A DNA stretch of 64,000 nucleotides. Origin: CAVQLX01 sp963811605 (lineage in GTDB: Bacteria > Desulfobacterota > Binatia > DP-6). Positions 9,312-16,986 of the stretch are shown piece by piece. Position 1 is the first letter of the stretch. Each line of letters begins with the position of its first letter. The notes under the pieces are model-generated. The model did no database searches. It was not told where the DNA came from and was given only the letters and a program-made list of their open reading frames with translations. Made by a program: the position numbers and the translations under genes. The stretch spans positions 62,001 through 126,000 of the forward strand of contig CAWESA010000020.1 of assembly GCA_963811605.1 (NCBI GenBank). Reading direction: 5' to 3'.

Positions 9312-10169
9312 TCAGGCGAGCGGGCCGAGCCGCACGTCCTGCTGGCGGCCGGCGACGACGTCGACCTGACGCTCCGCCGGCGCGTAGCCGTCGGCACGGA
9401 TGCCGACGGTGTGCGTGCCTGCCGGCATCGAGACCCACTGCCGCTCGAGGTGGTGCGCCTCGAGCCAGTAGCTTCCGTCCAGCGTCAGGGTGGCGCCATC
9501 CGGCACGTCCAGGAGCCGCACCAATCCGTTCGCGCTGGCGTCCGGCGCAGCGTTGTAGCTACCGTCATCCGCAGGAGGCGGAGCCTGCTCCGAGGGCGGA
9601 GGCGGAGCCTGCTCGGGGTAGCCCTCGTCGGTCGGCGGCGGATACGAGCCGTACCCGTAGGAAGGGGGATACCCGAAACCGTAGCCGTAGTAGGGATACG
9701 CGTAATACGGGTAACCGAAACCGAAGCCGTAGTACGGATAGGGGTTGTAGAACCCCCCGCCGATGTAGACGTTCGGCCCACGCGGCACCCACCCCCGCCC
9801 GCCGTACCAGCCACCCCAGCCCGGACCATGACCCGCCCATGCCGGCGGCCGGCGGCCCCAGCCCGGAGAGCCCGACCAACCCGGCGGCCGGCCACCCCAT
9901 CCAGGCCGCGGACCGCCGGCCATGCCGCCCGGAGCGAAGCCGGGGTGCCGCCCGCCGCCGCCCGGGCGTCCCATGCCGGGACCGCCCCCGCCGTGGCCAC
10001 CGAACCCGCCACCCGGGCCGCCCCCGCCGTGGCCGCCGAAGCCACCGCGGCCGCCTCCGTGTCCGCCGCCGCCTCCATGGCCGGCCGCGAGCAGCGGGCC
10101 GGCCGCTGCGAGGGAGAGCGTCAGGATGGCGGCGGCGAACACGGACGACAGGCGACGGAGTGGTGTCAT
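9312..10169 (-). CDS. Secreted Gly/Pro/Tyr-rich protein with a PEGA-like C-terminal domain
   Basis: 285 residues. The signal peptide (LSSVFAAAILTLSLAAAGPLLAAG) leads into roughly 130 residues of GGHGGGG-type repeats, then a Tyr/Gly/Pro segment (YPYYGFGFGYPYY) and an acidic proline-rich linker. The last about 75 residues (NGLVRLLDVPDGATLTLDGS to DVVAGRQQDVRLGP) look like a PEGA-type surface beta domain. It probably stays in the envelope or outside; no enzymatic motif is visible. I take the ATG at 10169 because the signal peptide follows it; the frame extends eight codons further upstream. Confidence 0.75.
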   Translation of the reverse strand: MTPLRRLSSVFAAAILTLSLAAAGPLLAAGHGGGGGHGGGRGGFGGHGGGGPGGGFGGHGGGGPGMGRPGGGGRHPGFAPGGMAGGPRPGWGGRPPGWSGSPGWGRRPPAWAGHGPGWGGWYGGRGWVPRGPNVYIGGGFYNPYPYYGFGFGYPYYAYPYYGYGFGYPPSYGYGSYPPPTDEGYPEQAPPPPSEQAPPPADDGSYNAAPDASANGLVRLLDVPDGATLTLDGSYWLEAHHLERQWVSMPAGTHTVGIRADGYAPAERQVDVVAGRQQDVRLGPLA

Positions 10170-10256
10170 GGGCTGACCTGCGGCCTCGAACACGCCTGCG
10201 TCCCTGCGGTTACGCTGCCGGCCGGTGCACCTGCGCGCTTCCGGGCAACGTGCGCG

Positions 10257-10751
10257 TCATGCCTTCGCGACTCCCAGCGCCGCGGAGATATCGGCGAGTG
10301 CTCGCTGCTCCTGCTCGCTGACCAGCGTCCCGCCGAAGCCGAGGAACCCACCCTCCTTGGATGCGTTCGCCACCCGGGTCGCCACCTCCTGTAGCCACTG
10401 CTTGAACCCGCCGGCGTCCGCGGGCGCCTTCCGATCCACCAGCGCCGCCACCTTGTTCAGCTGCTCGATGGCGTAGGCGCGCGCCTCCTCCGACTTCTTG
10501 CCCTGGATCTCGGTCGGCTTGGCCTGCTCCATCCCTTCGCGCGTCGTGATGTCGGCGACGACCGCGCCGACCAGCGCATCTCCGCTGCCCTTCGCCTTGG
10601 TCTCGGCGACGAGCTTCGCGAGCGCCACCATCTCCTTGATGACGCCGAACGGGCCGCTGGGGCTGGCCGCGACGACGATCAGGGCAGCCAGCATGGGGCT
10701 CTTCGCGAGCAGCCCCCACTCCTCCGTGGTGAAATCCGCCTTGCCAGCCAT
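10257..10751 (-). CDS. Conserved hypothetical protein, soluble, Ala-rich
   Basis: 164 residues with no signal peptide or clear membrane span. It begins MAGKADFTTEEWGLLAKSP and ends with KEGGFLGFGGTLVSEQEQRAL. It is mostly predicted helix with a mildly hydrophobic stretch near 20-40. A GGAGGG ribosome-binding site lies seven bases before the ATG. It sits 60 bases downstream of glpX in the same direction, so it may belong to that operon. I do not recognise a function. Confidence 0.75.
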   Translation of the reverse strand: MAGKADFTTEEWGLLAKSPMLAALIVVAASPSGPFGVIKEMVALAKLVAETKAKGSGDALVGAVVADITTREGMEQAKPTEIQGKKSEEARAYAIEQLNKVAALVDRKAPADAGGFKQWLQEVATRVANASKEGGFLGFGGTLVSEQEQRALADISAALGVAKA

Positions 10752-10811
10752 GGTGCACCCTCCAGGTCGCGACCAAACCGGCTCGCCGCGGAAGAGTCAA
10801 CCAGCGAGGGA

Positions 10812-11765
10812 TCAGTATTCGGGAGCGCGATCGAAGTGGTGATGCGCCTGGATGAAGCGGACGGTCCGGGTGGCCGAGCGCATCACCACCGAGTTGGTGA
10901 CCGCACCCCCTCGCACGTATCGGACGCCGGCGAGGTAGTCGCCCGGCGTCACGCCGGTAGCCGCACACATCACCAGTCCCGAGGCGAGCTGGTCGAGCGA
11001 GTACTTCCGGTTGAGATCGAACAGACCGAGCGCCCGGCACTGGCCCGCCTCGAACTCGTTGCGGGGACGGAGCCTCGCCTGCATCTCGCCGCCGAGGCAC
11101 GTGAGCGCCGCCGCCGCGATGATTCCCTGCGGCGCCCGGCCGACGCCGAGCAGCAGGTCGATGCCCGCTTCCGGCATCGTGGTCGCCAGCGCGGCGGACA
11201 CGTCGCCGTCGGCGATCAGCTTGATGCGCGCTCCCGCCTGACGGATCTCGTCCACCACCTTCTGGTGCCGCGGACGATCGAGGATGACGACCGTCATGTC
11301 CTCGACATACACACCCTTCGCCTCGGCCAGCGCCTGCAGGTTCTCCCGCGGACTGCGGTCGAGGTCGATCACGCCTCGCCCCTCGGGGCCGCAGGCGATC
11401 TTCTCCATGTACGTGTCGGGGACGCGCAGCAGCGTTCCGGGATCCGCGATCGCGATGACCGAGACCGCGTTGTACGAGCCGGTCGCACAGCTCGTCGCCC
11501 CCTCGATCGCATCGAGGGCGACATCGACCTGCGGACCCTGGCCGGTCCCGACCCGCTCGCCGACGTAGAGCATGGCGATGGCGTCCTCGGGTCCCTCGCC
11601 GATCACCACCGTGCCGTCGATGGCGATCGCATCGAACGCCTGCCGCATGGCCTCGACCGCGGCCGTGTCGGCGGCGACGTCGTCGCCCCGTCCCATGTGT
11701 CGCGCCGAGGCCAGTGCCGCCGCCTCGGTCACACGGACCAGATCCATCGCGAGGTTGCGTTCCAT
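10812..11765 (-). CDS. glpX: Class II fructose-1,6-bisphosphatase (GlpX)
   Basis: 317-residue metal-dependent phosphatase producing fructose-6-phosphate in gluconeogenesis. The family hallmark GTVVIGEGPEDAIAMLYVGE (51-70) and the metal/phosphate motif LDAIEGAT (84-91, with Asp85 and Glu88) are present. It is the last gene of the alaC-hom-thrC-apgM-glpX block, nine bases after apgM. Its grouping with apgM recalls central carbon metabolism, although the three upstream genes are amino-acid biosynthetic. Confidence 0.95.
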   Translation of the reverse strand: MERNLAMDLVRVTEAAALASARHMGRGDDVAADTAAVEAMRQAFDAIAIDGTVVIGEGPEDAIAMLYVGERVGTGQGPQVDVALDAIEGATSCATGSYNAVSVIAIADPGTLLRVPDTYMEKIACGPEGRGVIDLDRSPRENLQALAEAKGVYVEDMTVVILDRPRHQKVVDEIRQAGARIKLIADGDVSAALATTMPEAGIDLLLGVGRAPQGIIAAAALTCLGGEMQARLRPRNEFEAGQCRALGLFDLNRKYSLDQLASGLVMCAATGVTPGDYLAGVRYVRGGAVTNSVVMRSATRTVRFIQAHHHFDRAPEY

Positions 11766-11774
11766 GGTCGCCTC

Positions 11775-12986
11775 TCAGACCCGCAGCAGGCGCTCGATGA
11801 GCCTGTGCGCCTCGGGCACGAAGATGCCCTGCTCGCGCGCGTCGCGCTCGTGATAGCCACGCTTCTGCGTGGCCGTCTTGTCCTCGTGTGCCGATACGTA
11901 GACGGCAAACGGCACCGGATCGGCGGTGTGCGTGCGGCGGCCGCACGGAGTCGCATGATCGGCCATGACCATCACGCGCCACTCGTCGCCGCGCACGCGC
12001 AGGCCCTCGAGCAGGGGACCGAGCACGTCCGCGTCGAGTCGCTCGATGGCGGCGATCTTCTGCTGCGCGTCGCCCAGGTGCCCGCTCTCGTCGGGCGCCC
12101 CGACGTGGACGAGCAGGAAGTCGCAGCGATCGAGCGCCTCGAGCCCGCGCTCCGCCTTGCCGCGAAAGTTGCTGTCGAGCTGGCCGGTGGCGCCGGGCAC
12201 GTCGATCACGCTGAGACCCGCCAGGACTCCCAGCCCGCGCACGAGGTCGGCCGCCGCTACGACCGCGCCCTCGATCCCGAAGCGCTCGCGCAGCGGCGGA
12301 AGACTCCGGGGAGCGCCCTGCCCCCACAGCCAGACGGCGTTGGGGGCACGCTCGCCGCGGGCACGGCGCGCCTCGCACACGGGATGCAGGCGCAGCGTGT
12401 CGGCCGCGCGATCCATCAGAGCGCGGAGCCGCTCGGCACCCGGACCGCTCGGGAGCGCGGGCGCCACCGGCTGACCCGTGACTGCGTGCGGCGGCGTCGT
12501 ACGCATCGCCTGCTCGCCTCCGCGCCAGACCAGCAGGTGGCGGTATCCGCGGCCGCCGTGCACCTCGATGCCGTCCCCCGCGAGCGCACCCGCAAGGTCG
12601 CCGATCAGCGCGCCCGCCTCGTCGTCCGTGGGCCGGCCGCCCGCGGGGTCCGCCAGCACGAGGGTGCCATCCTCGCGGCGCTCGAACGTGACCAGGTTCA
12701 GCCGGAACGCGACATCGGCCGCGCCCAGTCCGACGCCGCGTCCGGCCGCCTCGAAGGCGCCGCAGCCGGCCCCGTAGCGCGCCGGATCGTAGCCGAGAAT
12801 GGCCAGGTTGGCGATGTCGCCGGATGACAGCGCGGCGGCCGACAGGGTCCGCGTCAGGCCCAGGATGCCACGCGCGGCCATGCGATCGAGGTTGGGCGTC
12901 CGCGCCACTTCGAGCGGCGTCTTGCCACCGAGCTCCCCGATGGCTTCGTCCGCCATCCCGTCTCCCACGACGACGACACACTTCAT
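11775..12986 (-). CDS. apgM: ApgM-type alkaline-phosphatase-fold enzyme: cofactor-independent phosphoglycerate mutase family, probable homoserine kinase by context
   Basis: 403 residues of the archaeal-type iPGM family. Metal ligands appear in VVVVGDGMAD (Asp9) and in DESGHLGD and MADHATPCGRRTHTADPVPF; the nucleophile Ser lies in LSSGDIANLAILGYD (about 53-67). A subset of this family beside thrC and hom has been proposed to be a non-homologous homoserine kinase. Here it lies 13 bases after thrC and downstream of hom, and no thrB is present in the block, so it occupies the slot of the missing threonine-pathway enzyme. A glycolytic mutase role remains possible, and glpX next door is compatible with it. 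Confidence 0.85.
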   Translation of the reverse strand: MKCVVVVGDGMADEAIGELGGKTPLEVARTPNLDRMAARGILGLTRTLSAAALSSGDIANLAILGYDPARYGAGCGAFEAAGRGVGLGAADVAFRLNLVTFERREDGTLVLADPAGGRPTDDEAGALIGDLAGALAGDGIEVHGGRGYRHLLVWRGGEQAMRTTPPHAVTGQPVAPALPSGPGAERLRALMDRAADTLRLHPVCEARRARGERAPNAVWLWGQGAPRSLPPLRERFGIEGAVVAAADLVRGLGVLAGLSVIDVPGATGQLDSNFRGKAERGLEALDRCDFLLVHVGAPDESGHLGDAQQKIAAIERLDADVLGPLLEGLRVRGDEWRVMVMADHATPCGRRTHTADPVPFAVYVSAHEDKTATQKRGYHERDAREQGIFVPEAHRLIERLLRV

Positions 12987-12999
12987 GGAAGGACGGGCG

Positions 13000-14076
13000 T
13001 CAGCCCAGCTCCAGGACCGCAGCCAGCCGGGAGAGATCGGGCGAGATGGAGATGGCGGCTTCGGAGTTGGCGATGGCGGTGTCCGGATCCTTGAGCCCGT
13101 GCCCGGTGAGCGTCAGGACCAGGACGTCGCCGCTGCGCAGCTGCCCGCGCGCTCCCATGCGGAGCGCACCCGCGAGACTGATCGCCGAGGCGGGCTCGGC
13201 GAACACGCCTTCGGTACGCGCCAGCAGGCGGTAGGCCGCGAGGATGTCGTCGTCGTCGACGGCCTCGATCGCCCCCTCCGACTCGTCGCGCGCCGCGATC
13301 GCGCCGTCCCAGCTCGCCGGGTTGCCGATCCGGATGGCGGTGGCGATGGTGCGGGGATCGGTGACGACGTGGCCGTGCACCAGCGGCGCCGCCCCGGCCG
13401 CCTCGAATCCCATCATGTGCGGCCGCGTCGTCACGATGCCAGCGTCGTGGTACTCACGATAGCCACGCCAGTAGGCCGTGATGTTCCCCGCGTTGCCGAC
13501 CGGCAGCAGATGGTAATCGGGGGCGCGGCCGAGCGCGTCGCAGATCTCGAAGGCCGCCGTCTTCTGCCCCTGGATGCGATCGGGATTCACCGAGTTCACC
13601 AGCGAGAGCTGGGTCGGGTAGCGCTCCTTCACGTCGCGCACCAGCGTCAGGGCCTGGTCGAAGTTGCCCTCGATCTGGATGACGCGCGCCCCGTGCATGA
13701 CCGCCTGGGACAGCTTGCCGAGGGCGATCTTGCCCTGCGGCACGACGACGTAGGCACGGATCCCGGCACGGGCCGCGAACGCCGCCGCCGACGCCGACGT
13801 GTTGCCGGTCGACGCGCAGATGACGGCCTGGGCTCCCTCGGCCAGGGCCCGCGTCACCGCGACGGTCATGCCGCGATCCTTGAACGAGCCGGTGGGGTTC
13901 TGGCCCTCGCACTTGAGCCAGATCTCGACGCCCGGAGCGACCACGGCCGCGAGCCGGTCGGCGCGCACGAGCGGCGTGTTGCCCTCGTTGAGCGTGACCA
14001 CGCGATCCGTCGGTCGGATCGGCAGGCGATCGCGATAGTGGGCGATCAGGCCGCCCCACGCGCCGCTCGGGCTCAC
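13000..14076 (-). CDS. thrC: Threonine synthase
   Basis: PLP enzyme converting O-phosphohomoserine to threonine; 358 residues, the short class. NPTGSFKDRG carries the PLP lysine (Lys66), STGNTSASAAAFA binds the cofactor phosphate side, and LPVGNAGN is the glycine-rich phosphate cup. The GTG start at 14076 overlaps the hom stop codon as GTGA; the longer frame to 14103 would run back into hom. It requires phosphorylated homoserine, so a kinase must exist; see apgM immediately downstream. Confidence 0.95.
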   Translation of the reverse strand: MSPSGAWGGLIAHYRDRLPIRPTDRVVTLNEGNTPLVRADRLAAVVAPGVEIWLKCEGQNPTGSFKDRGMTVAVTRALAEGAQAVICASTGNTSASAAAFAARAGIRAYVVVPQGKIALGKLSQAVMHGARVIQIEGNFDQALTLVRDVKERYPTQLSLVNSVNPDRIQGQKTAAFEICDALGRAPDYHLLPVGNAGNITAYWRGYREYHDAGIVTTRPHMMGFEAAGAAPLVHGHVVTDPRTIATAIRIGNPASWDGAIAARDESEGAIEAVDDDDILAAYRLLARTEGVFAEPASAISLAGALRMGARGQLRSGDVLVLTLTGHGLKDPDTAIANSEAAISISPDLSRLAAVLELG

Positions 14077-15389
14077 GTCAGCTGCTCCTCGATCCGGATG
14101 CATACGGGCTTTCCCTTGAGCCTGGACAGCCGGTCGATCGCGGCGAGCGCCCGCGTCAAGTTGCGCTCGCGCGCCCGGTGCGTCCGGATCACCACCGGCA
14201 CGGTCGTCCCCGCGCGCCGCTCCTGCTGGATCACGGCCGCGATACTAATATCGAACCGCCCCAGGACTCCAGCAACGCGGGCGAGCACGCCCGGGCGATC
14301 GAGCGCCATGAAGCGGAGGTAGTACTCGCCCTCGAGGTCGGCCAGCGGACGCACCGGGACGGCGCGGAGCGCGTCCTGCGGCACCCCCCACGGCGGCACC
14401 CGCACCGCCGAGCCCACCGTCCGGTCGCGCGCGACCGCGATCAGGTCGGCGACCACCGCGGTCGCGGTCGGCAACGACCCGGCGCCCTGGCCATAGTACA
14501 TGGTGGGGCCGAGGGCCGCCCCGCGCACGAAGAGCGCGTTGAAGTTGCCGCCCACGTCCGCCAGCAGGTGCCCGTTCGGGATCATGGTCGGATGCACACG
14601 CGCCTCGATGGTGCGGCCCCCGTCCTTCGCGATGGCGAGCAGCTTGATGGTGTAGCCGAGCTCGCGCGCGAAGGCGATGTCGATGGCGTCGACGCGCCGG
14701 ATACCCTCGGTCGGAATGTCGGCGACGCGCGGGCGCACACCGAACGCCAGCGCCGTCAGGATGGCCAGCTTGTGCGCGGAGTCGGTGCCGTCGATGTCGG
14801 TGGCGGGGTTCGCCTCGGCCAGCCCGAGGCGCTGCGCCTCGGCGAGGACGTCGTCGAATCCGCGTCCTTCGCGCGTCATGGTGGTGAGGATGTGGTTGCA
14901 GGTGCCGTTGACGATGCCGTAGACGGCCGTCGTCCGGTCGCCGGCGAGTCCTTCCTTCAGCGTGCGCAGGATCGGGATGCCGCCGCCCACGCTCGCCTCG
15001 AAGACCAGCCGCACGCCTGCGCGCTCGGCGGCCGCGACGATCTCCTCGCCGTGCACCGCGAGGAGCGCCTTGTTGGCCGTGACCACGTCCTTGCCATGGC
15101 GGATGGCGTCGAGGACGAAGCGGCGCGCCGGGTCGTAGCCGCCGATCAGCTCGATCACGACGTCGATGCGGGGATCGGCGATCATCGCGGCCGCGTCGCG
15201 CGTCAACGTGATGCCGGTGGTCGACACGCCGCGGTCCGTGTCGAGGTCGATGTCGGCGATGGTGGTGAGCGTCACGGGGCGTCCGGCACGTCGCGTGATC
15301 TCGGCGCGATGCGCACGCAGGAGCTTCACCACGCCGGCGCCGATCGTGCCGAAGCCGATCAGCCCGACACGCACCGACCGGTCGGGCAC
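14073..15389 (-). CDS. hom: Homoserine dehydrogenase with C-terminal ACT domain
   Basis: 438 residues. The NAD(P)-binding motif GFGTIGAGVV (12-21) is followed by the catalytic domain (VTANKALLA, GIVNGTCNHILT, ATDIDGTDSAHKLAIL). A C-terminal ACT domain (YYLRFMALDRPGVLARVAGV) normally mediates threonine feedback inhibition. It reduces aspartate semialdehyde to homoserine. GTG at 15389 is chosen because it lies four bases after the alaC stop; the frame continues upstream only as antisense-like Arg/Ser-rich sequence. It is coupled to thrC by a four-base overlap. Confidence 0.95.
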   Translation of the reverse strand: MPDRSVRVGLIGFGTIGAGVVKLLRAHRAEITRRAGRPVTLTTIADIDLDTDRGVSTTGITLTRDAAAMIADPRIDVVIELIGGYDPARRFVLDAIRHGKDVVTANKALLAVHGEEIVAAAERAGVRLVFEASVGGGIPILRTLKEGLAGDRTTAVYGIVNGTCNHILTTMTREGRGFDDVLAEAQRLGLAEANPATDIDGTDSAHKLAILTALAFGVRPRVADIPTEGIRRVDAIDIAFARELGYTIKLLAIAKDGGRTIEARVHPTMIPNGHLLADVGGNFNALFVRGAALGPTMYYGQGAGSLPTATAVVADLIAVARDRTVGSAVRVPPWGVPQDALRAVPVRPLADLEGEYYLRFMALDRPGVLARVAGVLGRFDISIAAVIQQERRAGTTVPVVIRTHRARERNLTRALAAIDRLSRLKGKPVCIRIEEQLT

Positions 15390-15393
15390 CCTG

Positions 15394-16620
15394 TCAGCCG
15401 GCCTGTACCCGGCGCGTCGCTTGCCCGAGCGTCGCGCCCAGCGCCTTCCTGATGCCGCGGATCGCCTGTCGCGTGCGATGCTCGTTCTCGATGAGGGCGA
15501 AGCGTACGAACTGGTCGCCGTACTCGCCGAAGCCGATGCCCGGCGACACCGCCACCTTGGCATCGTGCAGCAGGAACTTGCAGAACTCGAGCGAGCCCAT
15601 CGGCTTGTACTCGTCGGGAATCTCGGCCCAGACGAACATCGTGGCCTTGGGCTTCGGGACGTGCCAGCCGGCGCGATCCAACCCCTCGCACAGCACGTCG
15701 CGCCGCTTGCGATAGGTCTCGCGGATCTCGTCGACGTAGTGCTGCGGGCCATTGAGGGCGTGGATGGCGGCGATCTGGAGGGGCTGGAAGGTGCCGTAGT
15801 CGAGGTAGCTCTTGATGCGCGCCAGCGCCGCGATGATCTCCCGATTGCCGACCGCGAACCCGATGCGCCATCCCGGCATGTTGTAGCTCTTCGACAGCGT
15901 GAAGAACTCCACCCCGACGTCGCGCGCGCCGGGCACCTGCATGAACGACGGCGCCTGATAGCCGTCGAAGCACAGGTCGGCATAGGCGAGATCGTGCACG
16001 ACCAGGCAGTCGTGCTCGCGGGCGAACGCCACGATGCCCTCGAAGAAGGCCAGGTCCACGACCTCGGTGGTCGGATTGGCCGGGAAGTTGAGGATGAGCA
16101 GCTTCGGCTTCGGCCACGTCGTCCGCACCGCCTCGTTGAGCGCGCCCAGGAAGTCGCCGCCGGGCATCAGCGGGATGGAGCGCAGGTCGCCGCCCGCGAT
16201 GATGACCGAGTACTGGTGGATGGGATATGTTGGGCTGGGCACGAAGACGACGTCGCCCGGGCCGAGCATGGCGAGGGCCAGGTGGCCGATGCCCTCCTTC
16301 GAGCCGATCGTGACGATCGCCTCGTGATCGGGATCGAGCTCGACGGCGTAGCGCCGCCGGTACCAATCGCAGATGGCGACGCGCAGCTTGTAGATGCCGC
16401 GTGACACCGAGTAGCGGTGGTTGGGCGGCTTCTGCGCCGACTCGACGAGGCTCTGCACGATGTGCGGCGGCGTGGGTCCGTCGGGATTGCCCATCGAGAA
16501 GTCGATGATGTCCTCTCCCGCGTGGCGGGCGGCCTGCTTGAGATCGCCGACCACGTTGAAGACATACGGTGGGAGCCGCTTTATACGAGGGAAATCCATG
16601 CCTCCGCCCGCGTCGCTCAT
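15394..16620 (-). CDS. alaC: Class I/II PLP aminotransferase, AlaC-like
   Basis: 408-residue fold-type I transaminase. FPRIKRLPPYVFN near the N-terminus is characteristic of glutamate-pyruvate aminotransferase AlaC; NPTTEVVDL, the PLP lysine in LSKSYNMPGWRIGF (Lys244) and the substrate-carboxylate Arg near the C-terminus (VRFALIEN) are present. It is the promoter-proximal gene of the threonine block, a position commonly held by such aminotransferases next to hom. It probably moves amino groups between alanine or aspartate-type acids and 2-oxoglutarate; exact specificity is not certain. Confidence 0.9.
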   Translation of the reverse strand: MSDAGGGMDFPRIKRLPPYVFNVVGDLKQAARHAGEDIIDFSMGNPDGPTPPHIVQSLVESAQKPPNHRYSVSRGIYKLRVAICDWYRRRYAVELDPDHEAIVTIGSKEGIGHLALAMLGPGDVVFVPSPTYPIHQYSVIIAGGDLRSIPLMPGGDFLGALNEAVRTTWPKPKLLILNFPANPTTEVVDLAFFEGIVAFAREHDCLVVHDLAYADLCFDGYQAPSFMQVPGARDVGVEFFTLSKSYNMPGWRIGFAVGNREIIAALARIKSYLDYGTFQPLQIAAIHALNGPQHYVDEIRETYRKRRDVLCEGLDRAGWHVPKPKATMFVWAEIPDEYKPMGSLEFCKFLLHDAKVAVSPGIGFGEYGDQFVRFALIENEHRTRQAIRGIRKALGATLGQATRRVQAG

Positions 16621-16866
16621 AGGGCATCACCGGTAGGCGGTCAATTGGCAGGGTGGCCTGGACGACGCCCAGCTGCGGATGGGTGATTGCCACCCACGTC
16701 TTCGGAAGAAGAGGGCAAGCAGACCGGCCCGAGTGCCTTCCAGTGGCAGGTGCCGAGCCCTCCTGCCCCATTGCTCGCTACCGAGCGCCCACACCGACGG
16801 GGTCCATGGTCCACCAATCGCGATCCGTGCGAACCGACTCGCCTCGCACAGTACGGCACCCTTGCC

Positions 16867-16884
16867 TGTCCGGTGGGACGGACA
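16867..16884. repeat. Inverted repeat TGTCCG-N6-CGGACA
   Basis: Perfect 6-bp arms (16867-16872 and 16879-16884) separated by GTGGGA, the size of a dimeric regulator's operator. A further TGTCCG half-site occurs at 16944-16949, nearer the rightward gene. Confidence 0.5.
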
Positions 16885-16920
16885 CCGTTCTGCCGCGGCG
16901 GACGGCGAGCGCCACGCCAA

Positions 16921-16947
16921 GTGTCTTTCATGTGTCTTCGGTGTGTC
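16921..16947. repeat. Three GTGTC direct repeats at 11-bp spacing
   Basis: GTGTC begins at 16921, 16932 and 16943, exactly one helical turn apart, ending 39 bases before the ATG of the membrane protein. Face-of-helix spacing suggests cooperative protein binding, but a three-copy pentamer could be chance. Confidence 0.4.
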
Positions 16948-16986
16948 CGGTACGGCACTTGCTCACGCTGACTGCGCGGAGGTGGC

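Larger units (their letters stand above)
16621..16986. promoter_or_regulatory. Divergent intergenic region between alaC and the unknown membrane protein gene
   Basis: 366 bases with no convincing gene; reading frames on both strands here lack a credible start and family-like content. It is visibly less GC-rich than the flanking operon. It holds an inverted repeat at 16867-16884, three direct GTGTC repeats at 16921-16947, and a 9-bp direct repeat GTACGGCAC at 16851 and 16950. A GGAGG (16978-16982) precedes the rightward ATG by four bases. It must contain promoters for both directions, but I cannot place them with confidence. Confidence 0.5.

Noticed and set aside
9595..10090. Repeated Gly/Pro-coding DNA as a possible tandem-repeat or CRISPR-like array
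   Set aside because: Irregular units without spacers; it is simply the low-complexity coding region of the secreted protein.
10210..12981. 923-codon leftward open frame
   Set aside because: Shadow of glpX and apgM in another frame; only short tracts resemble real proteins, and those belong to the true frames.
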